A DNA stretch of 64,000 bases from Butyricimonas paravirosa. Lineage in GTDB: Bacteria > Bacteroidota > Bacteroidia > Bacteroidales > Marinifilaceae. Numbering within the stretch: the first letter of the stretch is position 1; the number at the start of each line of letters is the position of its first letter. The stretch is taken from positions 4,774,001-4,838,000 of the forward strand of contig NZ_CP043839.1 in NCBI RefSeq assembly GCF_032878955.1. The letters run 5' to 3'. The notes below the pieces were generated by a model that searched no databases, had not been told where the DNA came from, and saw only the letters and a program-made list of their open reading frames with translations. Both the position numbers and the translations under genes were made by a program. This document shows, piece after piece, positions 16,667 through 23,689 of the stretch.

Positions 16667-17317
16667 ATGAAAATAGACCGATTTCTTCAATTATTTGTGG
16701 TAAAGGAAAAAAAGTTTTACCCTTTGTATATCGAACAAGCCGCTAATATAGAGGCAGCAGCCAAACTTTTGGTGGAGTTATTACAAGAGCAAGACCCTGA
16801 AAAACAGAAAGCGCTGTACAAGGACATCAAGGAGTTCGAGCATAGTGGAGATATGATCACCGCTAAGTTGTACGAGGAATTGAACAAGACGTTTGTTACC
16901 CCTTTCGATCGTGAGGATATTAATCTGTTGAGTGGCCGTATGGACACGTTCCTTGATTTTATTCACGATGCCGCGAAACGAATGTTGATGTACCGTCCGA
17001 AGAGTGTGAACCAGTTGTTGATTGCGATGGGGCAATGTATCGTGGAAGATGCTCGTATCTTGAAGGATATTATGAATGGATTGGAGTATATCCAGAAAAA
17101 ACCGCAGGAGATTAACGAGAAATGTGTTCGTATCAAACAGATCGAGCATGACGTGGATGATTTGTATGAACAATTTATGAGTGATGTGTTTGCGAACGAG
17201 AAGGACGCTATCGAACTCGTGAAACTTAAGAATATCGGTCAGGTGTTGGAAGACGCTACCGACCGGGCAAAGGACGTGGGGGATATTGTGCGAGGTATTA
17301 TTATTAAATTTGCCTGA
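16667..17317 (+). CDS. DUF47 (PhoU-like) accessory protein of PiT transporter
   Basis: A 216-residue helical protein of the DUF47 family (YkaA/Pit accessory type), related in fold to PhoU. Characteristic segments are EFEHSGDMITAKLYEELNK, TPFDREDINLLSGRMD and the second half IKQIEHDVDDLYEQFM with a repeat of the same helix bundle, ending DATDRAKDVGDIVRGIIIK. The gene stops 5 bases before the PiT gene, the usual pairing; such proteins are thought to regulate low-affinity phosphate uptake. Cytoplasmic, no signal peptide. Confidence 0.93.
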   Translation: MKIDRFLQLFVVKEKKFYPLYIEQAANIEAAAKLLVELLQEQDPEKQKALYKDIKEFEHSGDMITAKLYEELNKTFVTPFDREDINLLSGRMDTFLDFIHDAAKRMLMYRPKSVNQLLIAMGQCIVEDARILKDIMNGLEYIQKKPQEINEKCVRIKQIEHDVDDLYEQFMSDVFANEKDAIELVKLKNIGQVLEDATDRAKDVGDIVRGIIIKFA

Positions 17318-17322
17318 TCGCT

Positions 17323-18357
17323 ATGTTGACAATCGTTCTTTTAGCTATTGTGATCGCTCTTCTTTTCGACTTTTTGAACGGAATGAATGATGCGGCCAAT
17401 TCGATCGCTACGATCGTGGCGACACGTGTGTTTTCTCCCACGATGGCTGTTTGCTGGGCAGCATTCTGGAACTTTGCCGCTATCTTTATTTTTGGGGTGA
17501 GCGTGGCTCACACGATGGGCGAAGGAATCGTGGATCCCTCGAAAATCAATGAATATCTTATTTTGGCGGCTTTGATCGGTTCGGTGATCTGGGTTTGGTT
17601 GTGTACTCATTTCGGTATGCCGATCAGTGTGTCCCACGCTTTGATCGGGGGATTGATCGGTCCGGTATGGTTCACGTTCGGGGGCGACGCTCTGGTTGCT
17701 TCCGGGATATTCAAGATTGCCATCTTTATCGTGCTGTCCCCTTTGATCGGTATGATACTGGGATTCTTCATGATGTGTCTCACGATGTTCGTGTTTCATA
17801 AAAAACACCCGATGAAAGTGGAAGGGTTATTTAAGGGATTGCAGTTGTTTTCTTCTGCTATATTCAGTTTGGGACATGGTGCTAACGACGCGCAAAAAAC
17901 GATGGGTATCATTGCCATCTTGTTATATAGTGTTGCAGGAAGTAATACTTTCGTGAGTGATTATTTGTACGAAAATACAGGAGAGTTTCATGTCCCCGCT
18001 TGGTTGATTGTTACTTGCTACTCGGTGATCGCTTTAGGTACGATTATCGGGGGAAAGAAGGTGATCAAGACTTTGGGCGACGGGCTGGCCCGGTTGAAAC
18101 CCGTGCAGGGATTCTGTGCCGAGACATCGGGAGCTTTAACATTGATGGGAACAGCTGTGTTGGGGATTCCCGTGAGTACGACTCACACGATTACCGGCTC
18201 TATTATCGGGGTTGGAATCACGAAAGGGGTTGCTTCTGTTCGGTGGGCTACGGCCACGAATATAGTGGCTGCTTGGATTCTTACGATTCCGGCAACCATC
18301 GTGATGTCCGGTCTTGTTTACTGGGTGATGGGGTTGTTCCTGACCTTGCCGGAGTAG
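17323..18357 (+). CDS. PiT-family inorganic phosphate transporter
   Basis: A 344-residue polytopic protein of the PiT (Pho-4) family, which imports phosphate with cations or protons. The family repeat appears twice: FLNGMNDAANSIATIVATRV at about residue 17 and GHGANDAQKTMG at about 187. Also typical are GMPISVSHALIGG and GIPVSTTHTITGSIIG, one in each half. It forms an operon with the DUF47 gene; a terminator follows at 18383-18411. Confidence 0.95.
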   Translation: MLTIVLLAIVIALLFDFLNGMNDAANSIATIVATRVFSPTMAVCWAAFWNFAAIFIFGVSVAHTMGEGIVDPSKINEYLILAALIGSVIWVWLCTHFGMPISVSHALIGGLIGPVWFTFGGDALVASGIFKIAIFIVLSPLIGMILGFFMMCLTMFVFHKKHPMKVEGLFKGLQLFSSAIFSLGHGANDAQKTMGIIAILLYSVAGSNTFVSDYLYENTGEFHVPAWLIVTCYSVIALGTIIGGKKVIKTLGDGLARLKPVQGFCAETSGALTLMGTAVLGIPVSTTHTITGSIIGVGITKGVASVRWATATNIVAAWILTIPATIVMSGLVYWVMGLFLTLPE

Positions 18358-18382
18358 GTCTATAAAGTTCGTAAAGTCTATA

Positions 18383-18415
18383 AAGTTCATAAGGTTCTAC
18401 TTTATGAACTTTTTT
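18383..18415 (+). terminator. Intrinsic terminator after the phosphate operon
   Basis: A perfect 10-bp stem (AAGTTCATAA 18383-18392 with TTATGAACTT 18402-18411), loop GGTTCTACT, then TTTT. The upstream arm sits inside a short repeat of TATAAAGTTC-like words (18360-18390). Confidence 0.75.
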
Positions 18416-18486
18416 ATGCATAATATCATAACTTTTTGGGGCTCTATCAAGTTTAAATAGATAGATTAACCTAAATTTTATAAGTT

Positions 18487-18735
18487 ATGATGTTTATATG
18501 GTATATTTTGATTGGTATTTTTGCCGGGTATCTGGCAGGAAAAATTGTCCGGGGAGGTGGAATGGGTTTGTTGGTGAACCTGATTGTGGGAATCATTGGT
18601 GGCGTGTTGGGAGGCTGGCTTTTCGGCATCATGGGAATATGGACAACGGGTGTTATCGGGAGTTTGATCACGGCGACCGTGGGGGCGATTGTTTTGCTGG
18701 CGATTGTTTCGTTGTTCAGTAAAAGAAATTCGTAG
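18487..18735 (+). CDS. Small GlsB/YeaQ/YmgE-family membrane protein
   Basis: An 82-residue membrane protein of three hydrophobic helices rich in glycine (ILIGIFAGYLAGKIVRGGG, LIVGIIGGVLGGWLFGIMG, VTATVGAIVLLAIV). The family was once called transglycosylase-associated and is often induced by stress; its activity is not known. It stops 3 bases before the phospholipase gene, so the two are probably cotranscribed. Confidence 0.9.
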   Translation: MMFIWYILIGIFAGYLAGKIVRGGGMGLLVNLIVGIIGGVLGGWLFGIMGIWTTGVIGSLITATVGAIVLLAIVSLFSKRNS

Positions 18736-18738
18736 ATA

Positions 18739-19632
18739 ATGAAAGAGAAGGTCCGAGGTATTTATATACTTTTATGCTTTTGCGTGTTTACGCCCTTGGT
18801 GTTGCAAGCCCAGACAGACGAGGAGAAGAGGATATTGCAGGAACGGGAGGAGATCAGCAAGCAGAAAAAAGGCGGTTCCGTGGTTGTTGATGAGAAGACT
18901 GCGTTGGAGTTGTTTGATAACACGCCGAGTTTTGGCATTTTCCGGGATAATTATTTCGTTACGGGGGTGCCTACGAACCGGAAGATTGACAAGCACAGTG
19001 CGGATGCCAAGTTTCAGATCAGTATCCGGCAACGTCTGACAAAAAGTATCTTGCCTTTCAAGACCTTCTTGTATTTAACTTACACGCAGCGTTCGTTCTG
19101 GGATATTTACGGGAAGTCCAGTCCGTTTCTGGATAATAATTTTAATCCGGGGCTTAGTTTGAGTAAAGCGTTGATCTATCGTAAGCAACTGATGGGAATA
19201 GCGGTTCTTTCCTTTGAACACGAGTCGAACGGCCGGGATTCGCTGGCCTCTCGCAGTTGGAATTACATCTCTCTTTCGGGTTCGTGGTTTATTGATTACC
19301 GTTTTTCTGCCCAGATGAAATTATGGGCTGGATGGGTCGATAAAGAAGGAAATCCCGATTTGTTGAAGTATAAAGGCTACGGATTCATGGCGTTTAACTA
19401 CCAGAGTGCAGACGAGCGTCTATGGTGTTCGGCCGTGATTAATCCCCGCCGGAAGTTTATTAACATGAACACAACGTTGGAGATCAATTTCAAGCCTTCA
19501 CCGAAAGCTAACGAGTATTTCTTTTTACAATACTATAACGGGTACGCGGAGAATCTTCTGGAATACGATCGTTACGTGTCAATGGTGCGAGTGGGTATTT
19601 GTATCAAGCCGGTTTTGAGAAATTACTACTAA
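18739..19632 (+). CDS. Outer-membrane phospholipase A (OMPLA/PldA family)
   Basis: OMPLA hydrolyses phospholipids that reach the outer leaflet of the outer membrane. The 297-residue product has a signal peptide (about 1-25) and the family's active-site sequence FEHESNGRDSLASRSWN. His161 and Ser163 match the catalytic pair and Asn175 the third residue; the His-to-Asn spacing of 14 is the same as in Escherichia coli PldA (142/144/156). The preceding YTQRSFWDIYGKSSPF strand is also typical. The remainder shows alternating beta-barrel strands, ending in aromatic YY. Its partner gene upstream encodes a small membrane protein. Confidence 0.9.
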   Translation: MKEKVRGIYILLCFCVFTPLVLQAQTDEEKRILQEREEISKQKKGGSVVVDEKTALELFDNTPSFGIFRDNYFVTGVPTNRKIDKHSADAKFQISIRQRLTKSILPFKTFLYLTYTQRSFWDIYGKSSPFLDNNFNPGLSLSKALIYRKQLMGIAVLSFEHESNGRDSLASRSWNYISLSGSWFIDYRFSAQMKLWAGWVDKEGNPDLLKYKGYGFMAFNYQSADERLWCSAVINPRRKFINMNTTLEINFKPSPKANEYFFLQYYNGYAENLLEYDRYVSMVRVGICIKPVLRNYY

Positions 19633-19755
19633 GTTCATAAAGTCCTTACTGATTTTAGATTTTAAATTTTAGATTTCCACTCACAAGCCCACGCTTTTCC
19701 AACTTTTTCTTCCCGTTTTCGTATACTCTATTAACAATTAAATAATAAAAGCGTT

Positions 19756-20445
19756 ATGTACAAGTTAATATTGGTACGGCATGGGGAAAGTGTCTGGAAC
19801 AAGGAAAACAGGTTTACCGGGTGGACGGATGTCGACCTGAGTGAACGGGGCGAACAGGAAGCACGCCGGGCGGGAGAGCTAATTAAGAAACATGATCTTT
19901 TCTTTGATGTAGCTTATTCTTCCGTGTTGAAACGTGCGATTCGTACGCAGCATATTTTGGCAGAAGTTGCCGATCGGGTGTGGGTACCCGAAGTTCATCA
20001 CTGGCGTTTGAACGAGCGACATTACGGGGCATTACAGGGATTAAATAAAGCGGAGACGGCAAAGAAATACGGGGAGGAGCAGGTGCATATATGGCGAAGG
20101 AGTTTTGATGTGACACCACCATTGTTGGAGCCGGATGATTCTCGTTGTGCCGTTTTCGAGGATAAGTACAGGGATGTTGATCCGGCCGTTCTTCCTTTGG
20201 GGGAATCATTGGCATTGACGATCACGCGGGTCCTCCCGTTCTGGCAGGATTATATCGCACCTTCGTTGCTTTCAGGGAAGACGGTTCTGGTAACGGCCCA
20301 CGGGAATAGCCTGCGGGCGTTGATCAAATATCTGGATGATATTAGCGACGAGGAGATCGTCAAGTTGGAGATACCGACGGGTATTCCCCAATTGTATGAG
20401 CTGGATGAGCAATTGCATCCCTTATCTCGTAAATATCTGGAATAG
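19756..20445 (+). CDS. gpmA: 2,3-bisphosphoglycerate-dependent phosphoglycerate mutase
   Basis: GpmA interconverts 3- and 2-phosphoglycerate in glycolysis. The 229-residue protein shows the phosphohistidine motif LVRHGESVWN (His9), NRFTGWTDVDLSERG, the RLNERHYGALQGLNK segment and the second catalytic histidine in VTAHGNSLRALIKYLD. Length is as expected. The gene stands alone, preceded by AT-rich filler and followed by a strong terminator at 20458-20507. Confidence 0.97.
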   Translation: MYKLILVRHGESVWNKENRFTGWTDVDLSERGEQEARRAGELIKKHDLFFDVAYSSVLKRAIRTQHILAEVADRVWVPEVHHWRLNERHYGALQGLNKAETAKKYGEEQVHIWRRSFDVTPPLLEPDDSRCAVFEDKYRDVDPAVLPLGESLALTITRVLPFWQDYIAPSLLSGKTVLVTAHGNSLRALIKYLDDISDEEIVKLEIPTGIPQLYELDEQLHPLSRKYLE

Positions 20446-20457
20446 ATTTCCACGTGT

Positions 20458-20507
20458 GAAGTGAACCCTAAAAGTAATACCCGGCTTTTGGGGTTCACTT
20501 CTTTTTT
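20458..20507 (+). terminator. Strong intrinsic terminator after gpmA
   Basis: A 16-bp stem (outer arm GAAGTGAACCC 20458-20468 pairing with GGGTTCACTTC 20491-20501, inner arm TAAAAG/CTTTTG with one G-T pair) is followed by TTTTTT. The next promoter overlaps its 3' part. Confidence 0.9.
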
Positions 20508-20516
20508 GTAAGTTTG
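20487..20516 (+). promoter_or_regulatory. Promoter of exonuclease III gene
   Basis: TTTG (20487-20490), 18 bases, then TAAGTTTG (20509-20516). This fits the Bacteroidetes sigma consensus and lies within the 3' arm and T-run of the gpmA terminator. Confidence 0.6.
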
Positions 20517-20539
20517 AGGCAAATTGTAAAATGAATCGT

Positions 20540-21310
20540 ATGAAAATTATAACTTATAACGTGAATGGGTTACGGGCCGCTTTGTCCAAAGGTTTTACAC
20601 AATGGCTGGAGGAAGAACAGCCGGATGTCGTGTGTTTACAGGAAACGAAGGCTCAGCCGGATCAGATACCTACACTGGAATTCGAGGCGTTAGGTTACAA
20701 GTCGTACTTTTTTTCAGCCAAGAAAAAGGGGTATAGTGGGGTTGCCATCCTGACCCGGGTGGCGCCCGACCACGTGGAGTACGGGATGGGTATTCCGGCT
20801 TATGATGACGAGGGGCGTTTTATCCGTGCCGATTACGGTGATCTTTCTGTCGTGAGCGTGTACCATCCGTCCGGGACTACCGGCGACGAACGGCAGGCAT
20901 TTAAGATGAAATGGTTAGAGGATTTTCAGCATTATATCGGGGAGCTGAAAAAGGTACGGCCGAATCTGATCTTGTGCGGGGACTACAATATATGTCACCG
21001 GCCGATAGATATTCACGATCCGGTGCGGAATGCCACGAATAGCGGGTTCTTACCGGAAGAACGGGAATGGATCGGGGGATTTATTGATACCGGTTTTATC
21101 GACACGTTCCGTTACTTCCACCCCGAAGAGGCCGGGAAGTATTCTTGGTGGAGTTACCGGTTTAACGCCCGGGCAAATAACAAGGGATGGCGTATTGATT
21201 ACTGTATGGCGAGCGAAAGTCTTAAATCCCGGCTGCAAGATGCTTATATTTTGCCGGAAGTGCATCACTCGGATCATTGTCCTTGCGTGCTGGTGATAGG
21301 GGAGGTTTAA
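20540..21310 (+). CDS. xth: Exodeoxyribonuclease III
   Basis: This enzyme is an AP endonuclease and 3'-5' exonuclease in base excision repair. The protein shows MKIITYNVNGLRAALSKG, the metal-binding glutamate in VVCLQETKAQPDQIP, YSGVAILTR, the LILCGDYNICHRPIDIHDP core, and the catalytic histidine at the end (HHSDHCPCVLVIGEV). I place the start at the ATG at 20540, where the family begins; the in-frame ATG three codons upstream (20531) is an alternative. The product is 256 residues, the family's usual size. The gene is monocistronic and converges on the hairpin array. Confidence 0.96.
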   Translation: MKIITYNVNGLRAALSKGFTQWLEEEQPDVVCLQETKAQPDQIPTLEFEALGYKSYFFSAKKKGYSGVAILTRVAPDHVEYGMGIPAYDDEGRFIRADYGDLSVVSVYHPSGTTGDERQAFKMKWLEDFQHYIGELKKVRPNLILCGDYNICHRPIDIHDPVRNATNSGFLPEEREWIGGFIDTGFIDTFRYFHPEEAGKYSWWSYRFNARANNKGWRIDYCMASESLKSRLQDAYILPEVHHSDHCPCVLVIGEV

Positions 21311-21320
21311 AGTTTAAAGT

Positions 21321-21369
21321 TAAAAGCTAAAAACTAAAAACTAAAAGCTAAAAACTAAAAGCTAAAAGT
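21321..21369. repeat. Seven-unit AT heptad repeat
   Basis: Seven consecutive 7-base units, TAAAAGC or TAAAAAC, ending TAAAAGT. A looser version occurs between batD and batE (9943-9986). Confidence 0.7.
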
Positions 21370-21392
21370 TTAGAGTTGGGAATGAATGAAAA

Positions 21393-21417
21393 AAGGGCTG
21401 ATCAATGATCAGCCCTT
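21393..21417 (-). terminator. Palindromic hairpin, terminator in the minus direction
   Basis: A perfect 11-bp stem (AAGGGCTGATC 21393-21403 with GATCAGCCCTT 21407-21417, loop AAT). In the minus direction it is followed by a T-run (A-run 21388-21394 on the plus strand), so it should stop transcripts coming from the DUF3868 gene. In the plus direction there is no T-run. Confidence 0.7.
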
Positions 21418-21423
21418 GTAAAT

Positions 21424-21485
21424 GAATACCCTTGGTTAAGAAGGTGTATGTGAGGATCGGCGTTTGTTACAACCGAAGGGTATTC
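21424..21485. repeat. Covarying hairpin unit 1
   Basis: Left arm GAATACCCTTGGTT (21424-21437) pairs with AACCGAAGGGTATTC (21471-21485) with one bulged G. The 33-base loop begins AAGAAGGTGTATGTG and ends GGCGTTTGTTAC and is identical in units 1, 2 and 3. The stem uses A-T and T-A pairs where units 2-4 use G-C and C-G pairs. Confidence 0.85.
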
Positions 21486-21512
21486 AAGGATAGCCCTTTA
21501 ATTTTTTTAGAA

Positions 21513-21574
21513 GAATGCCCCCGGTTAAGAAGGTGTATGTGAGGATCGGCGTTTGTTACAACCGGGGGGCATTC
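21513..21574. repeat. Covarying hairpin unit 2
   Basis: Left arm GAATGCCCCCGGTT (21513-21526) pairs with AACCGGGGGGCATTC (21560-21574), again leaving one unpaired G at the same place as in unit 1. The loop is identical to that of unit 1. The unit starts 89 bases after unit 1. Confidence 0.85.
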
Positions 21575-21600
21575 AAGGATAGCCCTTTAATTTTTTAGAA

Positions 21601-21660
21601 GAATGCCCCGGTTAAGAAGGTGTATGTGAGGATCGGCGTTTGTTACAACCGGGGACATTC
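21601..21660. repeat. Covarying hairpin unit 3
   Basis: Left arm GAATGCCCCGGTT (21601-21613) pairs with AACCGGGGACATTC (21647-21660). One pair was lost from both sides of the C/G run relative to unit 2. The loop is identical to units 1 and 2. The unit starts 88 bases after unit 2. Confidence 0.85.
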
Positions 21661-21686
21661 AAGGATAGCCTTTTAATTTTTTAGAA

Positions 21687-21745
21687 GAATGCCCCCGGTA
21701 AGAGGTGTATGTGGGGATCGGCGTTTGTTATACCGGGGGGCATTC
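21687..21745. repeat. Covarying hairpin unit 4
   Basis: Left arm GAATGCCCCCGGTA (21687-21700) pairs with TACCGGGGGGCATTC (21731-21745). The innermost pair changed from T-A to A-T on both sides, keeping the stem. The loop is 30 bases and slightly diverged (AGAGGTGTATGTGGGG...). It is the last unit and lacks the standard downstream spacer. Confidence 0.8.
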
Positions 21746-21787
21746 AGGAATTATTTTTAGTCTGGTTTAGTCATAGTTTTAATTTCT

Positions 21788-22861
21788 TTATTTAATCACC
21801 TTGTACGTGATCTTGTAATCCACTCGTCTCAATTCCGGGAAGAAATGTTTCATCATGTACCTGTATGGTTTCCCGTTGTTCAAATCCATGAGGCGCTTCT
21901 CTCTTCCCTCGAACACGCTGTAGTTTTCCATAATCGAGAGTACTTGCTCTTCATTTGGCATCCCGTACAGGAGAATTAATCTCTTTAATCCGATCCAGTC
22001 TTCCCCTCGCCAATCCACGTGGTAAAGGTTTTCCGGGAATGAATACCTGCGGAGCAAGTAATTCCTCAGCGCTCTCGTGCGATCTCTGGATAACACCTCG
22101 TTCTGCGCGTATGATCCCTCTGGTGACGCATAGCCGGTGAGGTAAATTCCCGTGATCTCGTAGTCGGGGTTGCTCGTGATAGAATCTAGCGTTACCCTGA
22201 TTTTGTCCAGCTCCTTCTGATTTCTTCTGAAATCGGGGAGAATGTAAGTTTGGTTTAGCGGGAAGTCCAGGTATGCTGAACCTTCCTTGTAATATATGTT
22301 TTTCTCGTCTTCTTCCTTTTCGATAGAAACTATCTTCACGGTTGTTTCCTCTTGGTTTTCCAGCTTGATAGTCTGCGCTAGCATCTTGATGGAAATCAGT
22401 CGTTTTTCCCCACCACATTCACAGAAGTTCTCCCGTAAATTCAGTTTAGCGTCCTTCATCCACGTCTCATAAGGAACAACCACGTTATAGGCAATTCTCT
22501 CCCGGCTCCATTGATTAACGATAACCGTCGTGTAAATCGGGAAAGGGGGGTGTCCGTGATTGAAAGCCAGCGCCCGTTGATAGGCTTTTTCCCGTCTTTT
22601 CCCGTTAATCACGATGGACGGGAGTTCCTCGGATGCTTTTTCAGTTTCAACCACCGGGGTCAGGATGAAAGATTGGTTTTTATGCACGGGTAAACCGTTC
22701 AAGTTCACGTTCATCTCGATATAAACGCTGTCTCCCCGTTGCTCGAAACGATTTTGTATAATTTTCACCTCTCCCAAATATACTTCTTGAGCCTTGAGTT
22801 CCGTGAAGAACAGCCCGGCAGTCAACAAGAATATAGTATATATAAACGCTCTTTTCATCAC
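21788..22861 (-). CDS. DUF3868 domain protein with OmpA-like C-terminus
   Basis: A 357-residue envelope protein. A signal peptide (about 1-24, ending ELKAQ) is followed by the DUF3868 domain typical of Bacteroidales fimbriae-associated proteins (SVYIEMNVNLNGLPV, FILTPVVE, LPSIVINGKRREKAY). The C-terminal part (about 210-300) resembles an OmpA domain: SAYLDFPLNQTYILPDF, YLTGYASPEGSYAQN and LSRDRTRALRNYLL, which would bind peptidoglycan. It follows the DUF3575 gene with a gap of 5 bases. In other Bacteroidales this pair accompanies Mfa/Fim-type fimbrillin genes, but none is present here. Function in this organism is unproven. Confidence 0.85.
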   Translation of the reverse strand: MMKRAFIYTIFLLTAGLFFTELKAQEVYLGEVKIIQNRFEQRGDSVYIEMNVNLNGLPVHKNQSFILTPVVETEKASEELPSIVINGKRREKAYQRALAFNHGHPPFPIYTTVIVNQWSRERIAYNVVVPYETWMKDAKLNLRENFCECGGEKRLISIKMLAQTIKLENQEETTVKIVSIEKEEDEKNIYYKEGSAYLDFPLNQTYILPDFRRNQKELDKIRVTLDSITSNPDYEITGIYLTGYASPEGSYAQNEVLSRDRTRALRNYLLRRYSFPENLYHVDWRGEDWIGLKRLILLYGMPNEEQVLSIMENYSVFEGREKRLMDLNNGKPYRYMMKHFFPELRRVDYKITYKVIK

Positions 22862-22866
22862 CTTAC

Positions 22867-23451
22867 TTATTTTATAATATATATAAAATTGATCCCTATT
22901 TTCGTGGGGCCGATATAATCTTTCGTACCCTTTTTAATATATGGTCCACAGGTTTGGTATTCATACTTGTCGTATTCGATACGTGCATAGCCTACCCCGA
23001 TCGTAGCTTCTAAGTTCCATCGTTTCCCGAGAATCCATTGGTGACCGTATGCAATTCCGGCCCCGTAAAGAGTCCCCTCGTAACGGTATTTCCTCATTCC
23101 CAGCATCTTGATTCCTCCCATGTTGAACTCGCCGTAAAAAGCGTGTAGTCCCCAAAAATGGCCGTTGAAGCGTTCGCAGGTCCAGTAGCGAAACTCCGGT
23201 TGTATCAACCAATGCTTTACTTTTTTATTATCTCCAAAACTCCAAGGATTGTAAGTCCCTAGTAAATCCACCGTCGTTTTGCGCCCCAGTCCGATTTCAG
23301 CCCCGACGTTAATGGTGGTCGTCAACCAGTAAAGGGCATTTGTTTTCACTCCGACTAGAGGAGCGTCGTAAAACTTTTTTTCTTGTCCGTGAGATCTGCC
23401 TATCACCATAAATAGAATCAGACCTGCTACGATTATTACTTTCCTCATCAT
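22867..23451 (-). CDS. DUF3575 outer-membrane protein
   Basis: The product, about 194 residues from the ATG at 23451 (MMRKVIIVAGLILFMVIG), has a signal peptide ending near GRSHGQ and a DUF3575 domain: PLVGVKTNALYWLTTTINVG, AEIGLGRKTTVDLLGTYNPW, IQPEFRYW and the beta-strand end FINFIYIIK-like tail. It probably forms a small outer-membrane barrel. The frame extends upstream to 23517, but that part lacks a signal and is less likely. The gene precedes the DUF3868 gene in one operon and is divergent from a regulator gene at 23690, so the 239 bases between the two starts may hold a shared control region. Confidence 0.85.
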   Translation of the reverse strand: MMRKVIIVAGLILFMVIGRSHGQEKKFYDAPLVGVKTNALYWLTTTINVGAEIGLGRKTTVDLLGTYNPWSFGDNKKVKHWLIQPEFRYWTCERFNGHFWGLHAFYGEFNMGGIKMLGMRKYRYEGTLYGAGIAYGHQWILGKRWNLEATIGVGYARIEYDKYEYQTCGPYIKKGTKDYIGPTKIGINFIYIIK

Positions 23452-23595
23452 ATCCCTGCTTGCTTTGTTTTTTGTTATTACAAAAGTATCTGATGAAACG
23501 TTTGGATTGGTGACCATAAAGGTGTATTTTAGAAGTAAATCTTTTCTAATGAAGGAATTACATTTTTATTTTGACTTGTTTTCCGAGATTTTTAT

Positions 23596-23603
23596 TAAAT
23601 TTG
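23596..23603 (+). promoter_or_regulatory. -7 box upstream of the first paralogous regulator
   Basis: TAAATTTG fits TAnnTTTG. A TTG (23576-23578) lies 17 bases before it and a TTTG (23570-23573) 22 bases before it. The leader to the ATG at 23690 would be about 80 bases. Confidence 0.45.
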
Positions 23604-23689
23604 TAAGATATTTATTTCGTATTTCGCAACAGAAATAAATACAGACTCGTATAATAAATCAAATAGTTGTATTAATCAAAACTCAAATC

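Larger units (their letters stand above)
21311..21787. other. Convergent intergenic region with four structured repeats
   Basis: The 477 bases between the 3' ends of the exonuclease III and DUF3868 genes hold a heptad AT repeat (21321-21369), a palindromic terminator (21393-21417), and four tandem hairpin units (21424-21745) separated by T-rich spacers of 26-27 bases. No open frame is preserved between the units, so the region appears non-coding. Confidence 0.8.

Noticed and set aside
21513..21600. Tandem short coding frames within the hairpin units (unit 2 encodes a 27-codon frame)
   Set aside because: Units 1 and 3 have stops at different places and unit 4 a different frame, while the stems covary. 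The repeats are better explained by structure than by coding.
21424..21745. CRISPR array
   Set aside because: The repeats are 86-89 bases with constant loops and constant spacers, without unique spacers, and no cas gene is in the window.
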